The translations under genes were made by a program, and so were the position numbers. Positions 23,577-37,700 of a DNA stretch of 64,000 nt are shown here, piece after piece. Source of the stretch: Nymphalis io (Eukaryota > Arthropoda > Insecta > Lepidoptera > Nymphalidae); assembly GCF_905147045.1 (NCBI RefSeq), contig NC_065918.1, forward strand, positions 5,332,001 through 5,396,000. Direction: 5' to 3'. The notes under the pieces were generated by a model. That model had not been told where the DNA came from. It did no database searches and saw only the letters and a list, made by a program, of their open reading frames with translations. How positions within the stretch are numbered: position 1 is the stretch's first letter; each line of letters begins with the position of its first letter.

Positions 23577-25400
23577 AAAATTTATGTAAAAATTCGAAGA
23601 TCAATTTGTGTATAAAGAAATTTAGTACAATACCATACAACAACATTAATGAATACTAGATAATTCTTAAACTAATATTTGCAAACGAATACGGATGATT
23701 TCTATTCTGCATGTCTGCAAATTTCCTAGAAATATAAATCAGTAAATGTTTGTATCAAATCCTCTAGAAACTTTAAAATTTGATGAACATTAAAGTATCG
23801 TAAAACGTATTACTGATCGCGTGTACCGAGCCTAAAGCCCACGCCATCTAACGCTCTGGTTTACGACAATGTTGATGATTATATTTTTCTCCGCCATAAA
23901 CACGCTGTAAGTAGGTAACCACCGTAATTTATTGTAAAATACTAATTCAGTTTTATTTCCACTTTGTTTCTAAGCTCGAATAAACTTCAAAGTTCGTACG
24001 TTAATAAAATCGGGAGATAAAATTGAATTGTATATGAAATTGCTGTAAAAAGCGAAATTTTAACAGCGTGGATCATCAGCGATATATTAAAGTTTTACTA
24101 TAATAAATAAAATGTGTACACGTGACGAAATAACAAATATTTGCTTTAGTATTCCTTGATTGTAACAGCATATTTAAATTGTATTTCTTTCTTATAGAAA
24201 GTGAGTACATAATGACAATTTATATTAATAATTGTGACAATTAAAAAGAAAGTGCCTAAAAGTAACCCCGAGTGAGTCAGACGGCTTTTCTTAGAGGATC
24301 GAAGGTCAATAACCACCTCATCTGTATGGATTATCTCTGTCTTAACGCGATAATTTAATCCTTTGTTTATCCAATGCCTCTAATAGTCCCGGCGCACCGG
24401 AATGGAAAGCATCTGAGCACAGTCATGTATCATACGTATAAGAAAATAATCCGCGGCGTGAATTACGACCGACAGTGCGGTGACGAGACTCCAATATTTA
24501 AGGTAAGTATCCTTTAATAAATAAATCAACGTTTTACAAAAGTAAAATTTAAAAAGCATCACCAAACATATTTTCGATATAAGCTCTTAAGATTTTATTT
24601 AATATTCCATCCAAATATAGCTACAGTATATGTAATATATGCATACAATTCTAAAAAAAAATATGCGAACAAAATCATATTAAATATTATATTTTATTGA
24701 ATTATACAAAATCATGTAAGCTTAGTAAACATAACCTATATTACACGAATTAGTAGACATACATATAGATAAGTATACATAGGAGATATTATAACCATGT
24801 TTTTAAGATTAAAATTTACAAGATAAATATTAATACCATATTATATATAATGCTACAAATGTCTGAAATAAAGTTGACGATCGTAAATATAATGTTTTAT
24901 TATCGTTGAATTATTTTTATTTACCGCAATGGCTTAGTGGGTAAGCACGTTGTAAACCGCAGGTCGAGGATGCAAGTAAGGAAGCACGATTGAGTTTTCA
25001 TGTGATTAATTTGAGCTTATAATTTATAACATATTAGGTAATTTGTGGAGGAAAACATCATCACAAAATCTGCATGTAGGTATCGGATTTTTTCTTCATA
25101 TAGCATTGTATTATTCTCCGTTAAAATATGCTAAGAGTTCAGTAATAGCCTTTGATTTTCCGCAACCTCGCGAGGATATTGGGAAACGAGTCCCAAGATT
25201 TCATCTTAAGCCGAGACCGACGGCACGATATTATGATCTCGAAGATATGGAAATTGACTTCTATTTATATAGCCATACATATTAAACTAAGCCTAAGTGG
25301 AAAAGAAAAATATAACCATCCGTTGAAAGCAGGTTCGCTGTTAATGTGAAGAAGATTTTTTTCAATTTAGTTACTGTTTATTTTTTATGAAGTAATGGTA
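23577..25400. other. Intergenic DNA with a degenerate SINE-A-like piece
   Basis: About 24925-25080 (CGCAATGGCTTAGTGGGTAA, CAGGTCGAGG, GAGTTTTCATGTGATTAATT, GGAGGAAAACATCATCACA) is an old SINE-A relative. 24240-24500 has balanced composition but no ORF of note. Nothing else is recognised. Confidence 0.4.
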
Positions 25401-25404
25401 AATG

Positions 25405-25800
25405 AACCGACCAGTTACCTCTTGACAAGAAGTTTTGAAGCGTATTCCATCACGCTCCTCCAATGTTGGAGAAATTCATCCGACAATTATTTTTTTTTTT
25501 ATAGAATAGAAAGGCGGAAGAGCATTTGGTCGCCTGATGATAAGTGGTCACTAACGACCATAGACATTGGCATTGTAAGAAATGTTAACCAACGCTTACA
25601 TCACCAATGCGCCACCGACCTTGGGAACTAAGATGCTATGTCCCTTGTATCTTTAAATAGACTGGCTCAACATACGAGTATATGCAGGTTTTCTCAGGGT
25701 GTTTTCATTTAACGCCGAGCAAGAAGTGAAAACTCAGTAGTGGTTGCCCGGGATAAAATCTGCGCTCCGGTTATAATTAACATGTTCTAGCCACTTAATC
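25405..25800 (-). repeat. SINE-A (minus) split by a nested SINE-B
   Basis: 25405-25480 is the SINE-A 3' half in complement (GAAGCGTATTCCATCACGCT, CCTCCAATG) and 25675-25800 its 5' half (GCAGGTTTTCTCAGGGTGTT, GTGAAAACTCAGTAGTGGTT, GCCCGGGAT). The two are separated by SINE-B sequence. Confidence 0.65.
25485..25674 (-). repeat. SINE-B inserted into SINE-A
   Basis: After a T-run, GGAAGAGCATTTGGTCGCCT, GATAAGTGGTCACTAACGAC, AGACATTGGCATTGTAAGAA and GACCTTGGGAACTAAGATGC match the 3' half of SINE-B in complement. The T-run at 25489-25502 is the A-tail of the insert. Confidence 0.65.
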
Positions 25801-28800
25801 AACTCGCCTAATGTTTATTATAATATATTTATGTATTTTATCAGTTCTTTTTTTAGTATTGAATATAAAAATCGAAAATCAATACCGTGTATAATTCTAT
25901 ATGTATATAAAAAAGCTATTGTTTAACAAAATAGCAAATGACTTATATACATTAGATATTACATATAAAGGTATTAATCCTTATTCATTACTAAGAAGAA
26001 AATTTTAAAAGGAGAATATTATATATATTTACTCTTATTTAAATATTTACAACATCTAAATAGGTATATGATTATAATAATAAAGTTTTCCTGTTTTCCG
26101 ATTGAATGAAGTACAGAGAAATTTTTAAGCACTTGTATACATATATATTAAAATATAATTAATCTACTATATCACAAATTTATCAAGTAACAATTAATCA
26201 ATAAATATTATTAGGCATTAAAATAATACTGTTTGAATAAAGATGCTCGGTTTTAAGTTCATGTTCCAATGCAGGACTGACCAAGAACAATAACCATAAA
26301 ACCGTAAAACTGGTTAGTTTTGAAACTACGGTAGCTTGTTACAGACTTTTTTCGCTAGACGCTGCTTTTCGAAACACTAGACTTACAATGTTAACGCTTT
26401 CCTGTAAAGTTTATTTCAATTAAGCACATTTGATTTTGATTTTTTGTACAAAAGCCATCTACGATTTAAATTATTGTAATAAATTGTACAAAATACTTTC
26501 CGAAATGTTAAATATTTTGTATATTAAATTATGTATTGTACTTACTATAATTGGTGTGAATAGTCTGAAAATTGTTCATTTTTTTATTTCATATCATTTT
26601 ATTTATCAAAATCCACAGTATGTCGCAAACTCGGTACAAAATATTTATACAGCTTAATTTAAATAAATAATAGTTAAAATACACTTATATTATTTTTATA
26701 TGCTGTTGGTATTTATATAAATTTTAATAATTATTATCCTCATTAATTTCCACAATACTTAAATTATTTGTACTTTCGACAATTTCATTATATTAACATT
26801 AACGTGTCGGTGCCGCGAAGCCACGAGTCTTTTCCCTATGATAAACCAGCGCAAAGCACCTAAAGTAGTTTTCACTTCAAAAATATTTCGTTTTAAATAT
26901 GTAACGGCTATAACTTCATATTATGACGCGTTTTGACGTGAAAAAGGACATCACCCCTGAAATATAAGTCGTCAAAACGGCCCCACGTTCCTGCTACCCT
27001 CACCCGGATACGCCCCAGTCTTCCCCCAACCTGTCACAACTGTCATTCAGTCGTATTGACTGCTAGTCACTTTCATGTCACATTTCTGACTCAAATAAAG
27101 CTTGACGAAGTTGAATTAATTTGATTGCAGAAGTAAATATCTACTGCTGTTTTTTTGGAATTGAATTCTTAGCAAGTTTCCCACTTTACTAACTTTATTT
27201 AGACTAACAAAAGTTATAAGAATATTAATTTATATTATAATAGGTAACTGTTTTTTGTTTTAGATAGTAACCGTATCCGTTTAACAAAAACAAATTGTTT
27301 TATGGTGTTTATTTTATCTAATTTACTTTTAATGTTTAATTAAAATCAAAAACTATGAATTACAATTTTCCACGAGTACATTTTTGAAGAAGTTAATACG
27401 TCCAATATAAATAGTCTTGAAAAGTTTCAAGTCAGCGAGTATAAGTTTCTCGATAGATTAAAACTTTAAAAGCTTATTGGAAATCCGAGAAACTACGCTA
27501 CCACCCGCAGCCGATTCGAAAAAGCAATTTGATTTGACGGTTATCTCACCTCCTACGTTTATATTGAAACTTAGATAAATATTTACTTTATCGAGTCTAA
27601 TTTGGCACGGAACCGGCCACCGTACAGTGAGATGCCTTCCTTTTGGCCGACGATGCTATAAGACATAAAACAAAAGATATCTATTTCATTTTTAAATATT
27701 CATTGTTTATTTTCCATTGTTACGAAATCGATTTAGATAGCAATTATATGTGCGAATACCTATATAGAAGTGATTACCTTTATTTACAACCGTTCGTTAT
27801 TTTCATAGTGAAACTATTATATTAAAATATAATTAAAACGTTATAAGCTTAATTAAATATTTTTTTATTATGATACATGCCCGACCGCCATCGTGTCCGT
27901 CGCCAAGTTTGATTCTCGCGTCGGGTATCGCCGCACACGTTTTCGTTTAGTTTTAGTTTACGTTTTACTACTAAGCACTTGTTAAGTAAATAAATAAAGG
28001 CGTTTTAAAATAAACTATTCTACTAATCCTTGACTTAGTAACGTTTACGCAACCGTGAGATCTTTGGACGACATTAGTTTTCATTTTATAAATGCAATAT
28101 TAAAACCACAGTTATTAGATGTACTTTAAGATGGCTCGATCTCAATGTATATTTGTTTTAGTACGATGTAAAAAGTAACATGGAATTTAAATTAAAGTAT
28201 CTTGATTTTTTTCTTTAAGATTAGCTAATAGAGCGTCACCCATGGTACATATCACTCATATAAATCTTCTATCGGGTCGGCAAAAGAAAATGGACTCGAC
28301 GATGTATTGTGTGAATAGATTTATACTTCCTCGCCAATAAATCTGGATGGAACGTTAGACTACGCAATAAATTGATTTTAATAACGATTCATTCATCGAA
28401 TCGGAGCCGAGCGGCACAATTAGGTGTTTCCCGGGAACGGTCGCGTCAGAACCGTTCGGCCGCCTGCGAACTGTCATTACAAAAATAGTGGGCCCAGAAA
28501 GGGTAGGCCAAGACATGGCCCATATGGACCCAGCCACGCGGCTAGTTATTTTAATTTCTTTCTTTTCGTTGTTGAAACACTCAGCGGTTATGTGATTGTC
28601 TAACGTTCGGAAATCCATCATTCTGTGGATTATACTAAGGACTTCGAAGTTGACAATCGCAATATGTTAACTATGTATATTATATTGTTATAATTTATTA
28701 TAATCAAAAAAAATAATAATTTAAATACTTTTATTTATAGCATTTAAAGGGTTAAATACCTTTATAATTTATAATATCCGTAAACCCCGCCTAAGAATAT

Positions 28801-29733
28801 TTTCTGGAAATAAAATCTTTAATATCATGGCGTCATTGATTATTATTTATTGTAACAAATCATTGATCACATAAATAGTGACAATATTAAATAATTAAAA
28901 CCATATTGTAATAAAATGTCACAAACGATAAAATTTTATCCGATGTGTAACAATAAATCTTTACTTCAACATGAACACAAATTAGACAAGCGTGACAAAT
29001 AGACGCGGCAGAAATAGAAACGCTGACAGTGAAACAAACGTCGATCAGCCCCGACCTAATGGTTTCACATTCCATTTTTCATGTTAATTTAAAAATAGAG
29101 GTGCTTTTATAACAATATTGTAAGCAGCGGAACTGTTAAATTATAGAACAGAAGAACACGGGTCATATTATTATATTATATGAATGGCTATTAATCTATA
29201 TTTTAGGAACTTTATAATACATAACTTTAAAACATATTTTGATTATATTATTAAGATTTATGGTATGCAATATGCAATTTTGCAATTTGCATAACTTGAT
29301 GCATATTTTGTAGACAAGAAATATAACACGATTAGAATCACTTTTATTCACAATTAAAAGCTATCAATTTTACAATGATGTAATCAATATCATCCAAACT
29401 ATGAATATAAATGTGGTAGTGAGTTTGCTTGTGCTACGATTTGACGTCTAATGATCATCATGAAATTTAGTATACACATAGACAGGGATACAGAAAAAGA
29501 TATAGGATACCTAACACCTGTCTCGCCCCCCTCCTCTCACATGCGGGTGAAGCCGCGGTTGGAATAATTATAAAATTATGTCATTTCCTGACAGTTATAT
29601 GATGTCATCTAAGTGTACCTAGTTTTAATTAATCTTAATTCATCTTTGTATTCTAAGGTTTTAAATGTATCATACTTGCTTGCATTTTAGAACTATCAAT
29701 AATAAAAAGCATTACCTACCTACTATTTTTTGC
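25801..29733. other. Gene-free interval with GC-balanced patches
   Basis: Mostly AT-rich. Patches of balanced composition without repeat identity lie at about 26800-27120, 27400-27660, 27870-27990 and 28240-28640, and 28980-29070 is similar. They lack convincing coding potential; the 88-codon ORF at 28355-28621 has no recognisable domain. They are candidate regulatory elements only. About 29480-29570 (CTCACATGCGGGTGAAGCCG) is a Helitron-like tail scrap. Confidence 0.35.
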
Positions 29734-29898
29734 AGCTTTTATAATCTAAGGAATATAACTTTAATTCAATTTTGAACGATGAAGTAACATTTTTCATGTA
29801 TTGTTGGTGCTCCATGTATTCAGGTAGCTCTATCTATCGTATCACACGATTTAATATGTTGTCAAATTGACAGGTAATACTGTGTACCGGTCTTTTAT
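29734..29898 (+). repeat. Duplicated segment, copy 1
   Basis: GGAATATAACTTTAATTCAA, TGTATTGTTGGTG, ATTCAGGTAGCTCTATCT, CACACGATTTAATATGTTGT and ACCGGTCTTTT occur in the same order at 32841-33015. The copies differ by several substitutions and small indels. Family unknown. Confidence 0.75.
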
Positions 29899-32840
29899 AA
29901 GAACTTTATTAACCAAATGATTGTACGGATATAAATGTGTTTTTCATGTGGGTACGCAAAATTAGAAAGTTTAACATGTAGTTTAATACTATTTTTTATA
30001 TTACAATATTGCAGTAGGAACCTACAGATAGGTAGATAAAAAATGTTATTGAATAACCGGCATGTGACTTTGGTAAATTGATTTTAGAAATGTTTGGTGA
30101 AGGGTGAGTCTGAGGTATTTAAAGAACAATTAGTCGGCTGCTTCTCAGCCCTTAAGGCAAATATTAGCCTATTCCCGCCAACCCTCTTTTGGACCAATGC
30201 CGCCCTGGGCGTTCAGTGGAAACGGTTTATAACTCGATGTTTGTCCACTCCCCCTATGTACTCACTAATGTATTATTCTCCCCTTCCCGAGCTACGGCAA
30301 TTAATACGAGCTCGTTTACGTGTCGATATTATATAAAATAAAAAATATGTTCACAACATTGATAATAAATTCAAATAATTTTTAATCCAATTCGACGTTA
30401 ATGATCGCCTGCTACGAATCCGTTGTGTTTATAACTTTACCAAAACAATAATAATTAAATATTTAACGCGTTTTGCATATTTGAAGAATATACCAACAAC
30501 AACAATATTATAAAATAAAAATGAAATCTAGAAGATCGTATATTTTAACACTACACAATTATTTATAATACACTTAAAAACATTTATAAATAAACAATGC
30601 AAACAATGTCAATCGTTTCGTTACGAATGCTTTAGACAACAAAAAAATTAAATAAATTACTTATTCAACGTATAAGTACAAAGTCAAAACAACAATTTAA
30701 GTGGACATAAATTTTATCCAGTAATCTTAAATTGCAATATTATGAATGCAGCGATCTACAAAACGGATTAATGTGAATTTGTCGTATTTTTCGGTTACTT
30801 TATTATAGATTAACCGAAATACAATATTATGATTTGACCGCAAATAACATCATATAAAATTGACTGACTTATTAAAATAAACTTTACTTACGCGCAACAC
30901 AGACCGTAAATACATAAATATTATGTATCTATAATTCTATACATAGTTTTGTGCCTTCACAAACGTAATCTCTATCTCAACTTGATGGTGTTTAGTTGTA
31001 ATAAACATATTTTTGTTAATATATCAAAACATAATCGAATGGATTTAATACTAGTAACAGGTTATAATATTATATGAGTAATTCTTGTAGGTGTATATAT
31101 AAATTTATTTCGTGTATATCGGAAAGGGCTCCAACGATTTGGCTCAAATTTTCTATTAAGATAAGGGTCTTTCCTGAAAAAATAAAAAAAATCTGAAAAA
31201 AAAACTTTTTATTTGGGACTAATTTTATGTGAGCCGAAGAGAATTTTATTTGTAGTAATATAGTGTTGGTAATAAAAGTTTTGACTGTACAGTATGAATA
31301 AAGTATGTGTTAAGCTTAACAACAAGTCTACTGGTATAAAGTAGCTTTTTTGTATTAAATTGATGGATATAAAAACATTATATTTCTTTAATTATTACAC
31401 CATTAGTAATAATATTTCCACATTATACTTCTACACGAAGTTATCAAAACATATATTGCAAAGAAATGAAAGTTCATGTCACCACCCTTAAATAATATGT
31501 CAGGAAAGTATTGGTTAATTGATAAAACCGCAATGTAGCGGAAGGCCACCAGAGCGCGCGTCGCCGGCGGTCTCGACCATACTCACAAAAATACCGAATG
31601 TAATTAAATGTAGATAACTTGCGCTTTATAGACGGCTGCGCGCGCGCCTGTGTTTGTTTAGTTTGTTATAGACGTGTTTTTACGCAATCTGGAAGTCGTA
31701 AATCGTGTACACCAAATTATGTCGTTTACAAAAATGAAGGGCACACCTTTCTGTTTCATTCTTTACACTATTCACTATACAATTATTCAACTTTAGTATT
31801 TAATTACGTGATTAATAAGAAATATTTGTCGTATGTTTACATTAAAAGTTACGTACGTATGTACGAACTTTGGGCACTTATCGCTCGTAAGTTACATGTC
31901 GTTATATATTTCCTATATTACGCTCGTGTGGACTGTTCCTCTATCTCTCCCTATCTTTAAAAATAATCCTATACTCATTATAAAATAATAATGAACACAA
32001 TAAGCGATTACACGTTGTATTAATTCTAGATTTCGACCATAATTTATAATAGTTGTTTGATAAATGTGAAAATGTCGAATATTACGGTGTTTCTGCGGCG
32101 CGATAATCATAACAAACCCGCATTGAATGGCGCCAGGATTCGAGCTTACCGCTAACGACCGATCAATTTACCGCGGCTTCAGTTTTAAGTATTAGTCCCA
32201 TATTAGTAAAAATTATTTAATGGTTTTACTTTACCACTGAAAAAATAAAATGATAATTTCTATTTTTTCATTTGTCGATAATGACGTTCTGATCGACTTT
32301 GGTCACGGCACCATTTACAAGAGATAGCGAACGGCGTAGGACACACATAGTCGTTCATGGGAAGGCAAATAAATACAATCGGAAATAATTAAGATGCTAA
32401 GGACCAAGAGCTATCCCTCTGTGCTTTTTGAGGTATGGGAATAAAAACACAGCAAAATATCATACTTCCCAAAACCCTATATATTTTTATTGGTCCCTTT
32501 GAATCTGCAATCGTACAAACTAGTCGCTAGACCAACGAAGCAATTTTACAGTGTAACAATATTGTTAAAATGAAGATAACAAAGTCGGTATTAAAAATGT
32601 GAAAAAATTAAAAATGAATGACTGGCTCCGAAATGCGCAACTATTGTCAGTTGGGAATCGATCTCGCAGTGGCTAATGTGGCGAATAATCCACCTCGCGC
32701 TCCGACCCGCGGGACAATACCAAGCTCAATATAATCCGCAAAAACTAACAATATCACAATTACCAACACGCCATTGTTGTCTAAGGCTAAACTTCTTTTG
32801 TGCATCTTAAAACATAGATATCAATAGTTAAAAATGTTGC
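29899..32840. other. Gene-free interval
   Basis: AT-rich overall. Balanced patches at 30060-30340, 31530-31700, 32100-32360 and 32620-32790. ORFs at 30094-30336 and 31619-31960 begin at TTG and show no family features. About 31080-31240 resembles a degraded Helitron-like repeat. Confidence 0.35.
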
Positions 32841-33015
32841 AGCAAATTTTTTTTCAACTTTTGTATGTCGAGGAATATAACTTTAATTCAATTTTTTAAC
32901 AATGTAGTAACATTTTGATGTATTGTTGGTGGTCCCCGCGCTATTCAGGTAGCTCTATCTCACACGATTTAATATGTTGTCAAATTAACAGGTAGACTGT
33001 TTACCGGTCTTTTCT
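32841..33015 (+). repeat. Duplicated segment, copy 2
   Basis: Direct-oriented partner of 29734-29898, about 3.1 kb away. It contains an extra T-run near its start and GTCCCCGCG where copy 1 has CTCCATG. Confidence 0.75.
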
Positions 33016-33899
33016 TTATTGACTAGATAGTAAAAACATTTCGTCTCACTTTTGGGATAAGTGTCTAAATTTATTACAACTTTCCTCATTCGTTTTCCTT
33101 CTCATGTTATATAAGTTTTTACTATAATGTAATAAATCATGACGTTACACAGCAAATACATAATTTGTTTAAATTAATTTAAGTTACGTTAATTTGTTCG
33201 TAGCGATAAAATATATTAGTTTTGTTTTAAGTACCTTTGTCATTTATATGATACTAATTAATAAAAATAATAATGTCGGCCAAAAGAGTCGAATATAGGC
33301 CCATATTGTCCGTGTCAGCGAGGCAGAGATGTCTAAAAAATTGCAGAAAAAATAAAAGTTGACATGTCATTTTGACACCATTCATCCCGTCCGCTCGTCC
33401 CGGATTTTTTTCTCTAAAATGATAAACAAATGTTTCTAAAGATTCTATTTCAATGCTGATAGAGTTTAAAATCCACTTGCAAAAAGTTGTTTTTTTTTTT
33501 TGCTTTAACTACATTTCTTAATGAATCCCTACGAACACCATTCATGTCATTTGAAAAGTAAATAATAACTTTTGTCAAATAACAAATTACTTAGTTTTTG
33601 TAGTTGCTTTGGATTTTAGTGTGGATTACAATTATGATAATTCTAGTAAATTATAAAATAACCACTCACTGTGAAACAACTACCTACCTTTAATCTTCCG
33701 CCAATAATACCCATAGGTACCTAACCTATTTACTAAAAGGATCTACTTACCTTCTTGAAATAGTTGCCATAGCTTTAACGGTACCTATTTATCAGTACCT
33801 AATGTTAATCAATGTTTACAAGAATGCAGTCCTTAAATGAAATAAATAACATTTTAATTAAGAAATGTATGAAATTTAAGTTATAAAGATAACAAGTTA

Positions 33900-34230
33900 T
33901 CGCGGATGGTGGGTCGCGGTACATTTGTTATGGGCGCCCGCGTGAACTCACAATGCGGGGATTAGTGCAGGTTTGTTCACTTTGTTCGCTTTTCATGGTT
34001 TGTTCAGAGCGCATGCAACTGAGGATCAGCACTCACGCATCAGCGGCGCCGCGTTATCGCGCCACGCCACAGCCTCGCAACCCCTTTCAATTTGATCCTC
34101 GGCGCGGTTTTAATTCGAAACTGTCTGCGGATCAGCATATTATGCGTTGTGGCCTTTGTAGTGATGTTCAATTGAGTCCGAGGTTGATAAACGAGAAACA
34201 TCCCCTCAAGCAATTCGATTGAGGTGTAAC
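33900..34230. promoter_or_regulatory. GC-rich island, candidate regulatory element
   Basis: One of the most CG-rich non-repeat stretches between croc and the 44-kb repeat cluster (GGATGGTGGGTCGCGGTACA, GGCGCCGCGTTATCGCGCCA). It contains an 89-codon ORF (33953-34222) with a weakly hydrophobic N-terminus that I do not recognise as a protein. It could be a distal promoter, CpG-rich enhancer or lone exon. No repeat identity seen. Confidence 0.3.
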
Positions 34231-34489
34231 TACTTAACTAGATTCTAATTTCGTTAGTAAGTATTTTTTATTATTATTTTTTAAATCAACAGTTAATATT
34301 TTTTTTACATTTATAATTATCATAATGAAAATAAATTGTAATGTTACAATACAATGATGATGTTTACGAATATACCCAAGGTATATCGAGTAACTTTAAC
34401 ATTTTTTGATGAATATAATATTTAATATGTTTATTTGTCAATAGTTATACATCTTTCAAAAGGTTTTATAGACTGAAGTGTTATAAAAT

Positions 34490-34715
34490 GCATCAAATAC
34501 TCAGCTGAAACGGACATCCGTACATATAAAAACCCGCCAAATTTCACATACTATAAACACTTTAGGCGGCGTGAGATCAAATCCAACGACTGGCCAATCT
34601 GTCTGTCATCTTTTTTGATCAGATCAAACGGTTATAGCGGGTCATCAACTGTGACATTTGAATTGATGACACCTGACTCAATACGCTATTGAATTATCGC
34701 AGGAATACCACGAAA
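34490..34715. promoter_or_regulatory. Candidate cis-regulatory element
   Basis: Balanced composition with clustered TGACA/TGTCA motifs (CTGTCATC, GTGACATTTG, GATGACACC) and TTTGATCAGATCAAAC, a near-palindrome with TCF/LEF-like TTTGATC cores on both strands. No coding potential. The call is based on motif clustering only. Confidence 0.25.
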
Positions 34716-37700
34716 TAGCTTTACAATTAATCTAAGAAATCATTTAAGCTTCTTTTTATATAATAATCTCGAAACTAAGGTTGTGCATTTATTTGTTTGT
34801 GTATACACTGCATAAATAAATAAAACCTAATCTTAGTACCACAAATATAATAGATTATAATATATATAACATAATATTACAGTCAGTAATAAATTCGAAT
34901 AGTTTGAATGTATTTCAAGTAATAGGGATTTATGTATTCATTTATGGCAATAAAAAATTCCGTTTTCGTAGTTAAAGCAATAATTTTATTTATGTATATT
35001 TTTGTCTGTAAGAGACAGAGTTAGCTATTTCTTTACATAGAGTCAAACAATAATATAAAACTACTATTTAATTCGATGATTTTTTGATATAATTAACTAA
35101 AAGTATTCTTAAATGTAAATTTAAGTGTCCTTTGAATCTGATTCTTCTTTTATTAATATTCGAATGAATGAGTGCCTTTCGTTACTCTTCTTGCAATTTT
35201 ACAAGAAATGTTGAGTTGACATCTTAAGTTTCTTTAAAGTACATGCATGCCTACAGTAATAACTTCAAAGGCATTGTAATTAATTGAGCAATTCATAAGA
35301 AAAAAGAGCTAACACTCAAACTCCTTCACGGGCTAACGGTTAACTGATATTATCGCGCATTTGCGCACACTTGCATTTTGCTCATTCAATTATATTAAGT
35401 GTTTTAACGACTCAAGCAAAAACAATTCGGATTATATAATATTGTTTTGTCAAAAGCAGTATTTTTATATCAAGTATAATTTTCAATAAGGTTAAGAAAT
35501 AATTGTTTAGATGAAATCTTGTAACTTATTTAAATCATTTAAGTCGTAAATAGTTTATTTCAATTATTGTTTCAGTTTTATATATAGTTGTAGGCGTAAT
35601 ACCTATGTTATTAAAAACAAGATAAATACACCATTGTATATTTCAAACCGACATAATAAATAAAAAAATACGTGAATATAGAAAATTGTAAAAAATTGTT
35701 GCGAATGAAAGAAAAACTAGTCCCTACGCCATATTTCAAACACTTATTACTTATAGAAATTCTCGATCCATTTAATCGATACGCCGTCGGCTTGAAGCAA
35801 ACAGCTGCAATTTGGATTTAGCCTCCACGCCTAATTTCGGTCGGTAGACTTATTTTAACATTAAATACACACACACAAATATCCCCTGCGTAAACACATC
35901 TCCCCTAATATAGGTATCGGGTAAAAGAAGAGCTTATCTGTCTGAGTGTTTATTGAAATAACTGCGCTATTCGCAAAGTCATTGGGTAATTCAAATTAAT
36001 TTTTATCCGAATATATTATTAATTATTACTTTAGTTTGCTTGAACTTTTTTAGTTATGTTTTACTTTTATTGAAAATTAAGAATATTTCATAATTGAATA
36101 TAATAAAAATACATGTACTTAGTATGAACAATCTAATAAATAATATTTTTTATATTCTCGTAACCTGAAGACTCCTTGGCCTCTCATATCCATTTAAAGG
36201 AGCTTGGTATAAAGGCTGGTATAAAATTTCTAAGACCGTTAAAGGGAAATATTGATATTTTATATCTCGTGTTAGATCAGTATCAGCCACGTTGGAGAGC
36301 AATGTGGCGAGCACATGGAGGACGGGACGTAATTCAATGTTTAACCTCAACCCCGCCAAGTGTCCGCTAGCTACGGCACGATATGACTCCGTAGCTCGAA
36401 CTATGACCAAAATACTTTGATACGAACAAAACAGTCGCGTATAAAAGTTTCACAAAAAATGTATATGTAACTTTACTTTCAGATGTCTTTTTATTTTTAT
36501 TAATAAATATTAGTAAAAAAAAAACATTCTGAACGTAACGATGATCGGTTGAAAATACGTACAAAGCTAGAATAAATCATACACAGACATAATATGCAGT
36601 TTTATTCTAATAATAACAGATATTTCCATTTTGTACATAACTGCCCACGAAGGAGTGCATTCTGTTTATTGTTCCTGTATATACATCATACATGAACACT
36701 GTATATACATATACATATATGTGAATTTCTTTATTCCACCATAGCTTTTAAATGCCTGAACAGATTTGAATGAATAAGGTATCGTTAGAATCCTAGTGAA
36801 ACCAAAACCCTAGTGAAACTGGCTATAAATTAATTCGATCATTCATTCAGGGCAGTCGTGTTTATTATTTTTTATGTTAAAATATTGTTTATTTCCATTA
36901 TTATTTCATCAGTTACGATTTTATTTTTAAACGTTGTTTAGCGCGCGATTAATCGAACATATCTGTTTTCTTTGTCTATTGGAGCGAAATCCGTGTCTTA
37001 CTAAGCAGCCACTGAGCATCTTTTATAAGTAAGGTCGAAAATCAATGAATAAATGTTGATATTTCAGTCATATTTTCCTTCTACAAACGCACAGAAGGTA
37101 CATTACGGTTTTATTTTATAGGTACCTACTAAAGTTTGGTAATTAGTACATACCTACTCGCAGTGTTGCTGCTTCGACTCACATATTTTTAAAAACAAAA
37201 AGGATAAAACCATTGAAAGCGGAACCTCACAGCGAGAAACTTAAGAAGGATTTCCTAGACGGTATGTATAATATACAAGACAAACACATCGGTGTCGAGT
37301 CACTCTGGGTTCCGACAACACTTTATTTGTTTAACTACTTTCAAAAATAAATAAGATTTTTATTTATTGATAAATTATAAGTAATTATACTCGGTGCTAT
37401 TTGTAAACAATGTTTCTTCTTACTCTAAATATATCTGATCATTAGTTTACAGTATCGACTGAAAGCAGTAACGAACGCGTTTTTCTGCGTCCTCGTTATG
37501 CAATAAAATGACGTTATAATTTTGCAATATAATATTATAATGAAAAAAAAAAATGGTCTTAAAAAACTCTACTTAGGTATTTTATAAGCTTCCTTAATTG
37601 AATTAGAAGTAATATCATAATAATATGTATTTTTTTGCATTATTTAATTAAAATCAATTTACAAATCCACAGGTGGTCCTCCACTTTAATAAAAAAAATG

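Noticed and set aside
28355..28621. 88-codon minus ORF in a GC-balanced patch
   Set aside because: No domain, no splice signals in phase, and composition is explained by the patch.
31619..31960. 113-codon ORF starting TTG
   Set aside because: Low-complexity, Tyr/Leu-rich AT translation with no recognisable features and no ATG at the start.
33953..34222. 89-codon ORF with hydrophobic start
   Set aside because: Weak leader and no family; the island is kept as possible regulatory DNA instead.
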